From: Paraescarpia echinospica
Taxonomy: Eukaryota > Annelida > Polychaeta > Sabellida > Siboglinidae
Assembly (NCBI GenBank): GCA_020002185.1
Contig: CM034531.1
Location: 71,302,049-71,366,048, forward strand
Length of the DNA: 64,000 bases
Direction of reading: 5' to 3'
In this document: piece after piece, positions 1 to 12,500 of the stretch
Numbering within the stretch: position 1 is the first letter of the stretch
How the letters are laid out: the number at the start of each line of letters is the position of its first letter
Program-made: the position numbers and the translations under genes
The notes under the pieces: generated by a model
What the model saw: the letters and a program-made list of their open reading frames with translations, nothing else
Database searches by the model: none
What the model was told of the DNA's origin: nothing

Positions 1-1100
1 AAATCATTATTCATCAGAAAAGCTTAGTCCCAAGAAATCAAATAGTCACTGCCCCCCCCCCCCGAAACTAAACTGGAAGTAAACGAAATACTGTTGACTG
101 TCAGACAACATAATGGGGGATACATTCAAGTATAATTAGTGCATTTATTTCCAACTACAAACATACCTATTTCTAGCTGTAAACGCATATATTTCAAGCT
201 GTAAACTCACCTATTTCTAACAGTAAACATGGCTATTTATAGCGATACATCTGGCAAAAGGTCAGAATAAATACACACAGCAGCAGATTGCAGCTAGGTT
301 CATAAGTAATCGCCTCGCACACTATACGCGGGTATTTTCATCTGCCTAGAACACACTGGGACAATTTTCACATAACCAAACAACTGATGCCAATGAGAAT
401 AACAAGATACATTGGTAATTATGTGTGAGGCGGATGATTGGTGAATTATAGTGTGGCTAGCGTGGCAGTGGATAGATTACATACATGCGTGCACGTAGGC
501 GCACACACAGGCTGACTGGTCAACAGTCACGATCTAAGTGATGTAGTACGATTTGTGAGTACGTACTTCATCAAGGTTTAAGAGATTTAAAAATGCCACA
601 CAAAAATTAATGTGTTTATGTTAGAAATGTTTCATGATATATTTGTTAATACAAACATATTTTTAAAGTCCAATCTGTTAAATTTATTCCAAGTGTTACC
701 CATGTTATAACGATGAAGAAGGCTAGATTTGACTGCACAAATACAAGACACAATCGAATACTGCTGCTTGATATATGAAAGTAAAACTGTCTGCACTAGG
801 ATTATAAATTTATAACTGGAGAAGGACCTAAATAATTCACATAGGTACTTCAGTAACATTGAACACAGAACTAGGATCATCTCAGCTGGTCCTTTCTAAA
901 AGGACCAATATATTGCAGGAATAAAACCAAAGATGCCAGGATCAACACTGGACACCCAACATAAACATCTGAGTGTGAGAATATAACAGATGAGTGACCG
1001 TCTCAGTGACACTGAGTGACACGACTACTGTAACAGCAGTGTCTCTAGACAGCTAAGTCTCTACCAATGTCCAGTCACTTCACGTGTCTCAGTCTCCATG
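1..1100. other. No gene recognised; C-tract and weak repeat
   Basis: I see no coding signal here. A homopolymer C tract sits at about 51-64. From about 150 to 245 there is a degenerate tandem repeat of roughly 30 bp whose units share 'TGTAAAC' and 'CTATTTC'. The rest is AT-rich unique sequence. Confidence 0.6.
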
Positions 1101-1106
1101 TAAACG

Positions 1107-1173
1107 TGTCACAGTGATGCATGATGACATGTCACAGTGATGCATGATGACATGTCACAGTGATGCATGACGT
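1107..1173. repeat. 23-bp tandem repeat, about 3 copies
   Basis: The unit, starting TGTCACAGTGATGCATGATG, recurs at 1107, 1130 and 1153 with almost no change. Confidence 0.9.
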
Positions 1174-1317
1174 GTCATCATGGTCTGTTGATCAGGAAGG
1201 GATCAACTCACATTCTGATGGTCTAATTACCTGCAGAGACCTTTAAATGGATTATTGTATGATGAAAACCAACTTGTGTCTAGACATCAATATGCAGATC
1301 TTTGTCTGCTTGTGTGA

Positions 1318-1560
1318 TAATGGAGACCATAAAATGGTCTGTTTACATGATGATGATGATGATGGAGACCATAAATGGTATGTCTACATGATACTGAAGA
1401 TCTTAAATTGGTCTCTTTACATGATAATAGAGACCATAATCATGGCAACTGTGCAATGTGTTCTGTTTGTAAAATGTGATCATGGAGAGCATAAAATGGT
1501 CTGTTTCCATGATGGTTTGTTTACATGATGCAAACTGTTTACATGATGATGGAGACCTTA
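1318..1560. repeat. Degenerate minisatellite with internal palindrome
   Basis: Roughly 30-40-bp units built around GAGACCATAAAATGGTCTGT followed by TTACATGATGATG repeat irregularly. GACCAT and ATGGTC form a short inverted repeat in several units. An open frame across it (1247-1528) follows the repeat and is not convincing as protein. Confidence 0.7.
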
Positions 1561-3530
1561 ACATGGTCCGTGTGAACAATGTAGATCAACTCACCTTCAG
1601 CTGGTCTGTGTGTGAGGGAGGGAATGTGTACATGAGACTGACAGAGTGAGTAGTAAGCCTAGCACAACACAAGAGCACTGAGTGAGGAGATCCACAGGAG
1701 ACAACACTACTGCACTGACCTTTCAACCAAACCAGATAAATCACCAGTCTACAAAAATACATCGCAAACACAACAACAACGTGCTTCATCAACTGACTGC
1801 GTGAATGTGCTCGCACGCTATGAATAGGCCGTCAAAACCAACTGTAAACGTGTTCACCTGCAGCTGCATTTTAAGAACTTTTAACGGTGCAAGACATACT
1901 TGAAAGGCATCCCTTGTTCGGTATAGAAGTGACTGCCCATGTTTTGTGTCAGCTATTTGTGTCATCTGAGAAACGAACTCAAGCAATACACACGTTTCTA
2001 CATGCACATGGTTGGTTAATTATTTCAAAACACGAATTATCTTTAATTTAGTCTAACCAGTGCGAGTTGGAATCCCAGCACTAATAAAACTCAAGATTTT
2101 TGTCTTGACCACGCCAAGGTTAACCTGAAATCGTCAAGATTTTAGCAGCCAAAAAACTTTTCAAGCACATTTTCTGTTTCTCTTGTTGAGGCATGGGGGA
2201 GGTGAAGCCGAGTGAAAACAAATGATCCGCCCCTTTCTGTACAAACACAATGTTCCAGCTGGTTTACCTCACTGAGAAATGTCCACATGTCAGTTGGTGA
2301 TATGTGAGTAAATGTCACAGCTGATGTCAATGAAGATTCATCATGGCCACGCCTACTAGCTCGGGCCAAAGTCAACAACATTAGCTAGTACGTGGTGTTT
2401 ACCAAATCTGTTTCTCGACCGGGTGAATGTGGACACTGTTCCTAGTTGCCAAGAAATGCCACGAAATGTGTGTGTCTTGACCCAGATGTGCCGCACTGCC
2501 TGAAATGAGTTGGTGTTGGAACTATAGGCCTTAATTTTTAGATCAGAGGTGCAAGATGACAACAGATGACAAAGTGTCAATGAGATGAGACTATCGCAAG
2601 GATGTCAACCTCACTTATAAACTGGTCACATAAAATTGTTGAACACTCGCTGCATTCACATGATTTATGAGAAAGCAAACTGAATTGTATACGAGGGATG
2701 GAACACAGATGAAAATTGACATTATATTACGTCTAGCTGAATCAGAAACTTGCATCTCATCACAATAATGTAGCAAAAACAGGTTGCAGATTCTACTTGC
2801 TACCATGTAATGAGACGGGTAACGAGTTTGTAGCTCTTGTCAGGGGCAGGAGAAAAATGGGATTACTTCATATATTATCCACAATATTTATTGCCATCTT
2901 ACTGCTATGTGCTGCAGGAACAGGAAAAACATGAGAGCAAACTAAAGTTGTTTTGCCTGTGAAAAATCAATTACGTGAGCTGTTTTTCCACGTAAAGGTT
3001 GTGCAAACAGACTGGTGTCTGGACACGCGGCAGACCAATTAATTTATATTTGTGCCTGGAAAGAATCAGCCATTTGAGATGAGACGACGGATCGCGTACA
3101 ACCGATCAAGTCGTAGTCACACTACAAAACAACAGTCTAGCCTGACACAATTAAGTGGACGCCGCCGGCAAACGTGAGAGAATTCGCAGCGGTTTCTTAT
3201 TCTGCGGTTCACGTTACATGGAATTGTATTTTGTTTGTGCCACATCTGCCCATTGTCACACACGCGGGGTCGGCAGACGCCCACATTCTAACAGAACAAA
3301 GACAACTGGTTCATCCAGTCTGAGTCAGTTTACTCCCATCACATTGGGCAATGTCCTCTTGGGGTTGTGATTGAGTCAACCGTAGGGAGCTTTGTCCCAC
3401 ACACGGTTCCCTTGAGTTCCCCTGAAACCTACATCATGGTTACTGACATCTGTGGCCAGGATGACCATCAACTGTTTTAGTGGACCACTATGGTCATCAT
3501 GCAGGTCCAGTAAACAACATTTTGTAATTG
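1561..3530. other. No gene recognised
   Basis: Short open frames occur on both strands, but none shows a recognisable domain, a run of exons or conserved motifs. Confidence 0.5.
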
Positions 3531-3534
3531 GACC

Positions 3535-3651
3535 CCAGTGTAGTGAGTCCAGTGTAGTGAGTCCAGTGTAGTGAGTCCAGTGTAGTGAGTCCAGTGTAGT
3601 GAGTCCAGTGTAGTGAGTCCAGTGTAGTGAGTCCAGTGTAGTGAGTCCACT
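3535..3651. repeat. 14-bp tandem repeat, about 8 copies
   Basis: The unit CCAGTGTAGTGAGT repeats almost perfectly. Because 14 is not a multiple of three, the frames it opens on the minus strand shift with each unit and are not evidence of coding. Confidence 0.93.
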
Positions 3652-3970
3652 GCTGGCTCCAATTATTGGATTGTAACTGATTACAGGAAACCGTATTTGT
3701 AACTATGTATGATCTGGTCTTGAAATTACCTTCTGGTGTACCTAATTGTAATTGGTTTCTTCCACACAACCAGTTCCAGTACACGTTTACCAATCGTACA
3801 CAAAACAGCAATATTCAGATACACACACTATATGGTATTTAAAACTAACAAATACTTGATAAATGTTTGGATTAAAGAGATGTTTTGTATGATACATCTG
3901 CCACATATGTTGACTAGCCACAGCAAACATGATAAAAATAGCATGTGTATAATAAGCTGCAGTAAGATAT

Positions 3971-4252
3971 CCCACAGCAAAATGTTTACTGACACATGAC
4001 AATAGAACACCCTACAGTAATTATGCAACGACAAAGCCTGCAGTCGAACATCCTGAAGCGAAACACCAACAGCCAAATAACTTCACAGAAGGCTAAATAT
4101 CCCACAGCAAAATGTTTACTGACACATGACAATAGAACACCCTACAGTAATTATGCAACGACAAAGCCTGCAGTCGAACATCCTGAAGCGAAACACCAAC
4201 AGCCAAATAACTTCACAGAAGGCTAAATATCCCACAGCAAAATGTTCACTAT
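3971..4252. repeat. 130-bp tandem duplication, about 2.2 copies
   Basis: The block starting CCCACAGCAAAATGTTTACT at 3971 recurs at 4101 virtually unchanged, and its first part recurs again at 4231. The near identity points to a recent local duplication. Confidence 0.93.
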
Positions 4253-5655
4253 TAAATGCTGCGAAAACACGTAAAGGTCAGAGCCATAAAATGAGCACTG
4301 TAGTCCACGCAAGAAAATATCTGCATTTTAATGCACACGAGTATTACACTGAATAAAACATGCAAACCAGCTCATTAATCATATTCAAAATGCCAATTGG
4401 CAATTTTTTGACTGCATTTAAATTTAAACTTGTTTGCCACAAAAACAACAATAATGTGGAAATTTGAAACCTTTTCTGGTGTTGTATTACTACGTAGATT
4501 GTTTATGACCCAAGGCGTAAACTTGAAGGATAGTCACTGGAGCCTATGTACGTCACACTGCATGGGTGAAAGCCAAAAACAGATAAACAGATGCCACCAC
4601 TACGTAGTGAGATTGGACAAGATGACAAAAAGACCATTCCTACACCACCACTCCTAGTCATAGCGTACCGACACACTAGCCACAATCACCAATCAAGTCA
4701 TACTGCCCTGTGGCATGACTCATCCTGACTGTTACCCACTGCTATTAGTAGAACCTTTGTGGTCGTAAACAACTCTACTCACAGTCCCACTTTGTACACA
4801 CATCCTTGTTTCCCTTTATCTGGCTTTCCCAATGGCGCCCACACTGCTAATTAACTTCCTCTTCCATTGTGCCACATGGATACACTTTCTTTTTCTTGTT
4901 TCTTCGTCACATATTTTAAACAAATTACGTCTGCTATATAAGTCACAGCCTCAAAGTCTTATACATGTTTTGGAGATTTCATAGTTTTTTTTTTATCAAT
5001 TTCTAAACATGTCATGACCATCTCAAAACGTATTTCTTTTCCATTCTTTCAACAACGAAATTACATGAAACATGAAATCCATCCCAGTGCCATATTTACT
5101 GCTATTCACCAGTCTTATAATAATGGTTTTTGAGATTTTATAAGTTTTCTTATCAATTTTTTAAATATAATGACTACACCTCAAAATTTTTCCATTCTGT
5201 TGACAATGAAATTACTAAATCAACTGCATTAAGTCATACCAACAAGCACGACATTACAGCTGTTTTGTATTTTCTTTGTGTGCATGTTACCAGTGATTTT
5301 AGATAGTACAATATGTTTTTAGACTAAAAAAAGTGACATTACACTGTCTGATCTCTTGAAACATGATGTTTTATGTTTTTTGTTTAAGTTATATGTAAAT
5401 TCTAAAGACAATTATTTTGGTGTAAATCTCGAAACAGATATGATGACTGTGTAACTTGATAATTAGTCAGATGCTGGCAAGGATTCATTTACTTTTGACA
5501 CTTCTTAACTGGTCTCTCTGTCACTACAGTAAATAATCTGTAGTGATTATGAATACAGAAACTGCCGCTATAAATTTCTTGCTGTGCACCTTTCTACTAT
5601 GATGAAATGGACCATTATGGATCACGGCAGACCAACCAGAGCTACAGACCCATAT
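4253..5655. other. No gene recognised
   Basis: AT-rich sequence. The block at about 4965-5065 is weakly repeated at about 5120-5200 (both have TTTTGAGATTT/TTATCAATTTTT and CTCAAAA with TTTTCCATTCT). I find no convincing coding exon. Confidence 0.5.
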
Positions 5656-6110
5656 GGGGTAAGACCACATTAAGGATTCGTCCGCCATTATCCACCGAAA
5701 GAGTGCCCTTGAAAATACCGTTTTGGTGTCATGTGTGAATTTTGTTCGAGCACTTTGGCATGGCACATGTCAGTCCAGTGAATACTGAATGTACTACTAC
5801 ATCAGATCTTTCACAAGGTAGCAATAAACATACGCTAGTCGCTCGCGTATTCGCACAGTGGCTATTTTGCAGAACGCACCAATATTTCAAAATCCGTCAC
5901 CAGATTGGGGCGAAATTGAGGGGTGTCAGGTTTGGGTGGATTTTTCTGAAAACTGAGGTATGAGAATTTTACAAGTTTTCCACAGCACTTGTGTCAATGG
6001 AGGTTAAATATGCTGTGAAATTTTCAAGAAAATTGTTCGTAAAATGTAGCAGGAAATGAAGGAAAAGTTATAATGGCCGCCTATGTAAAATTTAAATGTG
6101 GTCTTACCCC
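5656..6110 (+). repeat. MITE copy 1 of composite
   Basis: 455 bp with inverted ends GGGGTAAGACCACATT / AATGTGGTCTTACCCC. A 73-codon open frame (5742-5963, non-ATG start) is identical in protein to that of copy 2, but has no recognisable domain and is probably incidental. Confidence 0.9.
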
Positions 6111-7958
6111 TAATTAGAAATACGCCCGTTTTATCACAAAAACTGCCAAAATGTGATTTGAGCGACGGGTGATGGTTTTTTCGGCTGTATTTGGAAGCTG
6201 GTGTAGACCAGAATTTCGTGCAGCTATTGCATACCGTTAGTATTACATCTAAAAGAAGTTTTAAAAGTAATTAATAAGCCAGTTATTATGTGATATGCAT
6301 GGAAAATAAAGTGATAATTTTGGTCTAATACTAACGTGGGTGTTTCTGCTGTTCCAACTTGTCCTTCCTAATTATATGGCACTTATATATATCATACTTG
6401 GATCGCACAATAAGCAATAATGGGCAAGCAGGCAACATTTTGATTCCACCCCCCCCCCTAACGCGGCCCTAATTTTAGTGAAATGTTGGCCACAATAGGA
6501 AGCAAGTTGTCCACACACTTCTACTAATCAGGCATCTAGCACCTATTTTTTTATAGCAACATCCATACACTAACTGAGACAAGAAGAACAATTGAGAATC
6601 TACATAAATATACCACGAATGTAACAGAGAATATCATAACAGTGTGTGACTCTCCAAATGTGCAGCGACCGCAATGATCCAAATTAGTTCATTTTTAGCC
6701 ATAAAAATTAAAACTGGTCACCTAAGAGAAGGGTCAAATGTTGAAATTGTGTACATGGACTGGCATGCTATCATTTTCAACGATCATGTGCTTTTCAGCT
6801 GTAATATAACCGAATCATACCGAAGTTTGCACAAGGCAAGGCAGCTTAAACTAATTGTAGGCTGATGTCAACTACTCTGACAAGAAGCTGTTTTTACCAC
6901 TGGTATTTTGTACGTTATATCCGTATATTTAACATCAGAAATGTTTGCTAGTACCCTTGTAAGAATTTGGCGATGTTTGAATAAAATATGATTAGGACAA
7001 TGGACTCGTTGATGTACTTGGAGAGATACTGGGTGCCACAACTGTCAACAACCTTTATCACGTGTCTTGGATGTCCTTGTCAAACGTTTGTTTCTTTCTG
7101 AAATTAACTATTTTGCCAGTAGTATCTCTTGTTTCCAATAATGTGTGTACATCAGCGAAATATATAGTGGCCAAGTAATTGACGTGTGGCGATGTTTGGA
7201 CACTCTGTATCAAGCAGAGATCTGCGCCTGTGTAAAAGTATGGTTATTTTAAGGGGGGTTAGGACAACAATTTGTGTGACGCAAGATTCACGTTCCACTG
7301 GGCATCTCAGTTTTGGTTTCATAATGTACTATGTATATACCTCAATTTACACCCAGCATTTTAGCCCGTTATCTACAATATAATTGTAGTTACCATCAAA
7401 AGACGCCTCTGTGCCTTTCAATATTGTGAATATTGTTTAAATGCCTGGCTTGTGCTTTTGACACCTACTGGTGTCGTACACGAGTGACATATAGTTCACG
7501 ATTGCATCAGATTATTTAGCATAGTTTGTGGGCATTACATAATACAAAAATTCGTGAAGATTTGCAAAGTGCATGTCCAATAAAATGCTGCTTAAAATAA
7601 TGATTTTGTGTATTTTTTGCAAAAGGATACAACATTTTATGAAAAATTACAAAAAAAATTATTTCGTTAATATTCTATTAATTTGATTCCCATATCGGTA
7701 AGATACTGTGTTGGCCTGTATGCTGTGCTCAGTACCATTCATACCAGGCAAACGTCGTATGTAATATAAAGTACCGAATAAGCATGTTTAAACCAACTCA
7801 AGGCGCTGTTTAGCTTGGAGGTGTGCACAGTTTGATGACGCATATTTTAATTGTTACTGAGACAGTGTAAATTTCCCTTTGTGGTTAATCTAGTTATATG
7901 TATAGCTTGATATAAATCTAACTTTCGTGAAGATTTGCAAGATTCAGGAGATCTATTT

Positions 7959-8413
7959 GGGGTAAGACCACATTAAGGATTCGTCCGCCATTACCCACCG
8001 AAAGAGTGCCCTTGAAAATACCGTTTTGGTGTCATGTGTGAATTTTGTTCGAGCACTTTGGCATGGCACATGTCAGTCCAGTGAATACTGAATGTACTAC
8101 TACATCAGATCTTTCACAAGGTAGCAATAAACATACGCTAGTCGCTCGCGTATTCGCACAGTGGCTATTTTGCAGAACGCACCAATATTTCAAAATCCGT
8201 CACCAGATTGGGGCGAAATTGAGGGGTGTCAGGTTTGGGTGGATTTTTCTGAAAACTGAGGTATGAGAATTTTACAAGTTTTCCACAGCACTTGTGTCAA
8301 TGGAGGTTAAATATGCTGTGAAATTTTCAAGAAAATTGTTCGTAAAATGTAGCAGGAAATGAAGGAAACGTTATAATGGCCGCCTATGTAAAATTTAAAT
8401 GTGGTCTTACCCC
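7959..8413 (+). repeat. MITE copy 2 of composite
   Basis: Exactly the same length as copy 1 and the same orientation. Single-base differences include T to C near position 50 of the element and A to C near its 3' end. The inner flank (CTATTT) does not match the outer flank, so this copy has no target duplication of its own. Confidence 0.9.
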
Positions 8414-8917
8414 ATATAACACGTACAGCATGGCAGGGACATAAAACTGTGATAGGAAGATTCGTTATTATGATTAATAACTCATTTGATTCACCATGTC
8501 AAACACAGCTGAAAGGTGTTATGCTGCTGATGCAAGGTCATAAAACAAGGATTTGCAGAGCAGTGGACCAAAGGCAATGATCTACATGTACCACACCCAA
8601 TTACCCACACATGGGAGGGGGTTAATACAGACAGAAGGCAGTAGGAATACACAATTATGTGTTACAGAAATAGCTGGATTATTTGTTTGCTTTTTCAGTT
8701 TTCCACAGATTCAGCCAGAGTTCTTCCAAACCTTTGACAAAAACTCTGCACGTATGCATCAACATTGATAATAAGAACAACTTCTCAGTGTACAGCCCCA
8801 CAAAAATACATAATGCACACACAAACATGCGCATGCACACCTTTCAGTACATACCTCGGACATTACTCCAAGACCTTCGATGCACGTTTCCGCAGCCATA
8901 TTCAAACGATCGCCTGC

Positions 8918-9045
8918 GGCAACCGTATTCTGGTTGCCCGCAACCATACTCTGGTTGCCCGTGACAACCGTATCCTCGTTGCCCGTGGCAACTGTAGTCC
9001 AACTGTCCACAACTCGCATATTCTGGTTGCCCACGACAACCATAG
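8918..9045. repeat. Degenerate GGTTGCCCG minisatellite with small hairpins
   Basis: Units of about 25-27 bp alternate CTGGTTGCCCG with (A)CAACC(G/A)TA. GGTTG and CAACC are complementary across short loops, giving a chain of potential hairpins. Frames are open on both strands because of the repeat. Confidence 0.75.
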
Positions 9046-10875
9046 CAAGGTAGTTCACTCAAAATTTCCGTGATTCGCACAGACATCTTTTGATGCTTTC
9101 TTCACACGACGACTGAATACATTCACACAACTGTCACTTCACCTACCTCGACACGGTCAACTTAACTTCCACAAAGTCCCAATCACACAATCTAACACTC
9201 ACAGAAGATGCTGTAGTGTCTATGACGATGTCTAAGACAACTGTTCAGTAGGCACCAACAGACGTAACGACAAGACACATTACGTCAAAGCTGTGGTGTA
9301 ATGTTACACGTTTTCTTGTAAACATCACGCATCGTATTACACCCGTCAATAAACACGCCTTGTTCCCACCGATACCTTCACACTTGCCACCAGTTTAATG
9401 CAAGGAGGTATAATCCGGAGTAACCCCAGTGTCCAGATTGTCGAATGAGAAACCAAGCAGCAGAACCCGCTGAAATCTTCCCGGCAACTTCCTCGATAAA
9501 TGTCAATGTGAGTCAGCAGATCCTCATGGAATGGTGCTGCCACTTAGAATCAAGTGTGAAGTAGAAACCTTAAGTATCTCCACATTTGTGTGGAATGACC
9601 ACCACTCGTGTATGTGTGCTGTACGTGACAGCCACAGTCAACTGATCCGCCTAGTCACGGCAGCACTTGTGTCGGCATACACAAGTTGTTGTTGTCTGTG
9701 GTTGATGACCGCAGTGGTGGGGGTGGGGGTGGTGTTGGGTGCAGGCTGTGTACACTAGTACCTACGTCATAAATGCCAGACTTCATTACATTAGTCAGTT
9801 GTTTATTTCGCTGGCAGCGGATGGTCCTGGTGCATTCCACGTGGCGGGCCCCCCCCATCCGGACTGGGTGCTTATAATTACACCATTCCCAAATAGGACA
9901 AAGACAAGGTTCACCCCAAGTGCTTGTTACCCAAGTTGTTATAAAATATATAAAAAATAATATAGAAATTTTTAAAAAATATGAGAAAAAAATTAGTTGG
10001 ATTCACCTGAATTATGTATATTAAAAGTAAAACTGAAAATTATACTGCAAAATCAGTAAACAGGCAACGCATCTGATTGGTTGATGCATTAACTGGGACA
10101 AAGTTCATTTACATATTTTTTAGTTTGGGTGGTTCCACCATACCTAACAGCATTACTATATTTTACAAAGATAAGTCAACAGTTTCTTCCCTAAAAAAAT
10201 GCAGACAAATGGGAAGAAAAGCAGATCATTAATAACATGAAAGAGTAGATCATTTGGCTCAGACATCACATGTGGGCCCCACACTATGTCATGTTTGTTA
10301 CATTTGCAGCCTCAGACCTTCAGCTGTCTGCTAGCAGCACCTGTAAAGATGTCATTTATAAAATCGATAAAATCAATCATGCGCTCCACGATTACAAAAA
10401 TAACATCCGTCTACCCAGTACACGGAGATAGACAACACCAATAAAAACGGGGCAAATACAAACAGATTTCGATGGAACACAATGGTGGTAATACGTGCCA
10501 AGAACGCCCTCTCGGTGCCCTGAATCAGCATATCTAATTATCATTTGGAAAAACAAGCCCGGCGAAAACAACAAGTGGACAACAGCCGGGCTGTGTGACT
10601 GCACTGGTTAACTTCACGAGAACGCTCAGACAACCCTGTGTGTGGTGGTGTGTAAACCCCTCAGGGATCCTGCAACTAACCACCAGGATCCTGTGTCTCT
10701 CCACGCTTCACCGCACCGAAACAATCAAAGCTTCTGTTCCACCTGAGTGAATCACTGGGGAAATGCTACAGTTGAATGGAATCTGCATGCAAATGCACAT
10801 TAAACAATCAGAATTTACAATATTGAAACTACACATCTTAATATTCCAAACACTTTTGTGTCGTAAAAGACAGGT
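9046..10875. other. No gene recognised; G-rich and C-rich tracts
   Basis: Unannotated DNA. A G-rich stretch lies at about 9713-9740 (runs of five G separated by T) and a C7 tract near 9850. No exon pair or domain was found. Confidence 0.5.
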
Positions 10876-10990
10876 GACAAATATGTGAGCAGGGCGGGTA
10901 ACAGAGAGACGACAAATATGTGAGCAGGGCGGGTAACAGAGAGATAGCAAATATGTGAGCAGGGCGGGTAACAGAGAGACAACAAATGTT
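10876..10990. repeat. 35-bp tandem repeat, about 3.3 copies
   Basis: Units start at 10876, 10911 and 10946 and share AAATATGTGAGCAGGGCGGG. A fourth partial unit begins near 10981. Confidence 0.9.
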
Positions 10991-12500
10991 GGACTCTCTA
11001 AGGAAGTCAAAGACTTCCTTGTCCACCTGCCATGTGTGTTCTGTTTTGGACGACATTTTTGTTATTACAAAATTAAATGAGTCACTCAAATTGAACATTT
11101 GTTCCTATAGGGCGATTATGGATTTCTTTGTTCTTTTTTGTAAGACCTAAGCTTATCTTAGATCTTAGGTTGTGTAATCCAAACAGCCAATCTTGGGCTA
11201 ATGCAGGAGTTTGTGGTGTTTCTGCACATGCGCTGTGGGTAGTTTAAATTAATAATTTATTTTAAAGGGAGTTAAATGAAATAAAAACAAGGCATTAGCT
11301 AAAATTTGTTTTCCACGTATACAAACCTTAACATTGTATGTGACATCTGAGAACATTAAAAAAAATACAGAAAAATACATTTGTAGCATAAATTCAATTT
11401 TAAACCTCTCTGTGTAGCGATTCCTGCAGAAAATAGAAATTTAATGAGCTAGGTGATCACATGCTATCGTGTCGTCACACATGACATATACTCGCATCAG
11501 GCTGGCCCTTTCAATGCATCCAGAGCATGTTTACAAGGATAGTATTTGGGTCGAAACGAGCGTCAGAATGAGTTATTGCACGATGTTCCAATGTAATACA
11601 AACACTAGTCATCATAGAGGAACAAGCAGTTATCTTACGGTTCCACATGAATCCAATTTTATACAAAACAATGAATGCGAATGGGCCTATAAGCCGGCGA
11701 GGTTTCGCTGACCTTTGGCTCATTTTCAGAATAATTATGTTGATTGCAACCCAAGGGAGATAATCTTCACCAATAAACATACATAGCAAACAGATATTCT
11801 ATCCAGCTACAGAAAGTAACGTGTATAAGTGTATAATTGCTTAATATTACTAGAATTTCGATATGTGAAGGAGTTGTACAATTTATCATAACAACTTAAA
11901 TCAGTCAAAGAAATTCTGTTGACCTCAGTAGCTCAGTCAGTAGACGTGTTGGTTTCATGTCATTTGTTTTACAATCGAATGACGCTGGTTCAAGCCTAAC
12001 ACCGAACCATTGATTTTCTTGACACTTTTTTGTTTGTTTTCATGAAGTAATATAAACCAAATCATTTTTATACTACGATGCAGTTTGTAAATATTTTAGT
12101 TTTTGTAGTAATTATTTATTCGCCACAAAAATGAAAATATGATAATTATATATAACGATGCATTTGTGTATTTGTAAATTATATTTATCCAGACAAATCA
12201 CATATGTTTTCACATATACAGACCTGACTACTCCAAAAACTTCCTGTCAGTAATCCGTCTTCCCATTTACACTGGTTTTCAGGAATATAGGCCTGCTGTC
12301 AGTAATAGATCATAACCATGTCAGACATTGTCAGGAAAAGAACACGACTGTCAGTAATACTTTAATTTAAGTTCATAACCAGCATTGGTGGAAATCAAAC
12401 ACGAAGAAGCGTAACTCTAATCACGACTAATGTAAATGCGTCTATGCACTATGAGCATAGCTAATTTACAATAACTAGAACTATTTTACTGTCTTTTTAA

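Larger units (their letters stand above)
5656..8413. mobile_element. Composite TIR element with two 455-bp direct copies
   Basis: The structure starts GGGGTAAGACCACATT and ends AATGTGGTCTTACCCC. It is flanked by AT on the left (5654-5655) and AT on the right (8414-8415). Two copies of the same TIR-bounded 455-bp sequence form its ends, at 5656-6110 and 7959-8413, in direct orientation. They differ at only a few sites I could spot. The 1848 bp between them is unrelated AT-rich DNA with no recognised transposase. GGGG/CCCC ends with an AT duplication recall ISL2EU-type DNA transposons; that family call is inference. Confidence 0.75.

Noticed and set aside
3497..3811. 104-codon minus-strand frame with LDSLHWTHYTG repeats
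   Set aside because: It reads straight through the 14-bp minisatellite; the peptide periodicity comes from the DNA repeat.
9655..9858. Minus-strand frame with a poly-proline run
   Set aside because: It comes from the G-rich tract at about 9713-9740; no domain.
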